Source of the DNA: Rs1 sp038900335 | Lineage (GTDB): Bacteria; Pseudomonadota; Gammaproteobacteria; Pseudomonadales; Balneatricaceae | Length of the DNA stretch: 64,000 nucleotides | NCBI GenBank assembly: GCA_038900335.1 | Contig: JBBMRB010000001.1 | Span: 310,001 to 374,000 of the forward strand | Direction: 5' to 3' | In this document: positions 62,954 through 64,000 of the stretch, piece after piece | Position numbering within the stretch: the stretch's first letter is position 1 | Layout of the letters: every line of letters begins with the position of its first letter | Position numbers and translations under genes: made by a program | The notes under the pieces: model-generated | The model's database searches: none | What the model was told of the DNA's origin: nothing | What the model saw: only the letters and a program-made list of their open reading frames with translations

Positions 62954-64000
62954 TGATGAGCCTGATCAATTAGTCGATTAAGAGTTGGTGCTTCTATTTC
63001 TTGCAACTTAATCATATAGTCTGTAACAATGTGCCAAATTCTTCTTTTAGAAAAAAGGTTATTAAGAGGGGTTTTATCTTTTAACATTATATATTCATCC
63101 CCCCCTTTAAGAAAAAAGTCTTGCATAGCCAGGGTATAGACCCTATCACTTTCAAGTTCTTTACCAGCCATAGTAATCGATTTAACACGCTTACCAACGC
63201 GATCTTTAGAGTTGTAAAGCACGCTTATCCCTGCGACATTCATAAAACGGCCATCGGCATACTCTATTCTACTGACAGCATTTTCCATCATCAAATATAG
63301 CTCTTCTTTTGTCATTTCTACTTGCACATAATAGCTACCAAATGGAAATTCTTGCTGGATATCCTCACGAGTAAAAAAGTAGCCTGGCGGGTACACTTCT
63401 GAATTTCGTATCGCCCCGCTATTAATTACTGCGACATCTGCTTTAGAATAGTCTTTAAGGCCATCAACAAATACATTTGCCAGCGCAGTTTCTTGGGTGC
63501 GAATTAACTGTTTCTGCGTGGTAAACATAGCTTTTGAAACCGCTATTTTCTCATTAAAAAGCTTACCGAGTCGGTCCCGGTATTGGCTGGTAAAACTAAT
63601 AATATCTGGATCGGGTAAAAATACTGACAAATCAATAACTTTGGCAGACAACTTGGTTTCAGCTAATTTATTGTACTCAATCACAACCGCATCGCCATCT
63701 TGGCCGCCGCCATTAACAATCAGCGTGTCACCTCGTTGGATGATTTCATCTTTACCATCGATAGCAGATAAAATAATATCAAATGAATATTTGTCAGCTA
63801 TTTTAGTAATATCCACCATTTTTAAATCTGTCATTAGCACTTTAAAGTCAGCATTTTTTTGTTGTATCATTACCCTTTGAAGTACTTCATCAGTATCTGC
63901 AATTTCAGCCTGCTCTGGGGCGTGAGTAATTAAAGCTCTTGGGCTTGCTATTGAGGCAACAGAGACAATAATATTATCTATATCAAACTCATAATGTGAA
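62950..64000 (-). CDS. 5'-nucleotidase/UshA-like metallophosphatase, C-terminal part (cut by window edge)
   Basis: The frame is open from the right edge of the window and its start lies beyond it. The visible 350 codons hold the 5_nucleotid_C domain: VINSGAIRNSEVYPPGYF, REDIQQEFPFGSYYV, TMAGKELESDRVYTLAM and FFLKGGDEYIML. The metallophosphatase domain with the metal site should be partly upstream, since residues such as IVNGGGQDGDA suggest the end of it. Such enzymes hydrolyse extracellular nucleotides or UDP-sugars in the periplasm. Its gene is coupled to a diguanylate cyclase. Confidence 0.85.
   Translation of the reverse strand, partial: SHYEFDIDNIIVSVASIASPRALITHAPEQAEIADTDEVLQRVMIQQKNADFKVLMTDLKMVDITKIADKYSFDIILSAIDGKDEIIQRGDTLIVNGGGQDGDAVVIEYNKLAETKLSAKVIDLSVFLPDPDIISFTSQYRDRLGKLFNEKIAVSKAMFTTQKQLIRTQETALANVFVDGLKDYSKADVAVINSGAIRNSEVYPPGYFFTREDIQQEFPFGSYYVQVEMTKEELYLMMENAVSRIEYADGRFMNVAGISVLYNSKDRVGKRVKSITMAGKELESDRVYTLAMQDFFLKGGDEYIMLKDKTPLNNLFSKRRIWHIVTDYMIKLQEIEAPTLNRLIDQAHQ

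Noticed and set aside
1..64000. A TMABA (trimethylaminobutyraldehyde) dehydrogenase to complete the carnitine pathway.
   Set aside because: No aldehyde dehydrogenase family gene is visible in the window; it must be elsewhere or be served by a betaine aldehyde dehydrogenase.
1..64000. tRNA or rRNA genes.
   Set aside because: No cloverleaf or rRNA-like segments were recognised by eye in the intergenic regions; a covariance search was not possible.

Overview
The window looks like chromosome from an AT-rich, probably marine gammaproteobacterium. The evidence is the combination of RsuA, RluA, an EfpL-type EF-P paralogue, RhlE, an AapJQMP amino-acid transporter, LysO, a FadL porin with a MerR-controlled beta-oxidation operon, and a Zur-type box in front of the zinc-free L31/L36 paralogues. 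I saw no rRNA, tRNA, CRISPR array, transposase or integrase. G+C was not counted, and no genus is claimed.

Region 1 (about 0.5-14.7 kb) reads as an island for methylated and basic amino acids. A GATase1-type AraC regulator is followed by a gamma-butyrobetaine dioxygenase, a threonine-aldolase-type PLP enzyme and a divergent dioxygenase that resembles eukaryotic trimethyllysine dioxygenase. These match three of the four steps of eukaryotic carnitine biosynthesis (trimethyllysine to hydroxytrimethyllysine to trimethylaminobutyraldehyde, then gamma-butyrobetaine to carnitine). Next come a BetI-like TetR regulator, a complete basic-amino-acid ABC importer, dimethylarginine dimethylaminohydrolase (DDAH), a second BetI-like regulator, an FMN reductase, a LysR regulator, and a plant-type arginase with a divergent Lrp/AsnC regulator. 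The proposed theme is uptake of trimethyllysine and methylarginines released from proteins, for carnitine and nitrogen. The aldehyde dehydrogenase step is not in the window.

Region 2 (14.8-21 kb) is one tightly overlapping minus-strand operon: a KAS III-like condensing enzyme, an NAD-dependent epimerase broken by one in-frame amber codon, a metallo-beta-lactamase-fold hydrolase, an F390-synthetase-like adenylating enzyme, a PAP2-type phosphatase and a membrane fatty-acid hydroxylase. It looks like a lipid or secondary-metabolite pathway, loosely parallel to OleA/D/C, with an unknown product.

Region 3 (21-47 kb) is mostly housekeeping and transport: a J-domain protein, a PAS-GGDEF cyclase, RluA, RhlE, EfpL, AapJQMP, RsuA, lipoproteins, a large U32 protein, a GST, a DsbA-like protein, the Zur-boxed rpmE2-rpmJ2 pair with a COG0523 GTPase, EamA, AEC and LysO transporters. 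The 3' end of the AEC gene is duplicated about 700 bp downstream, and a small secreted-protein gene lies between the copies. A decayed transporter gene lies near 38 kb.

Region 4 (44.5-64 kb) starts with an ABC importer controlled by a clear cobalamin riboswitch. D-serine dehydratase, a GNAT protein and a YHS protein follow. Then a FadL porin and a MerR-thiolase-HAD/ECH-acyl-CoA dehydrogenase-thioesterase-SDR operon share a near-identical palindromic operator. The window ends with prolyl aminopeptidase and a diguanylate cyclase translationally coupled to a 5'-nucleotidase-like protein that runs off the right edge.
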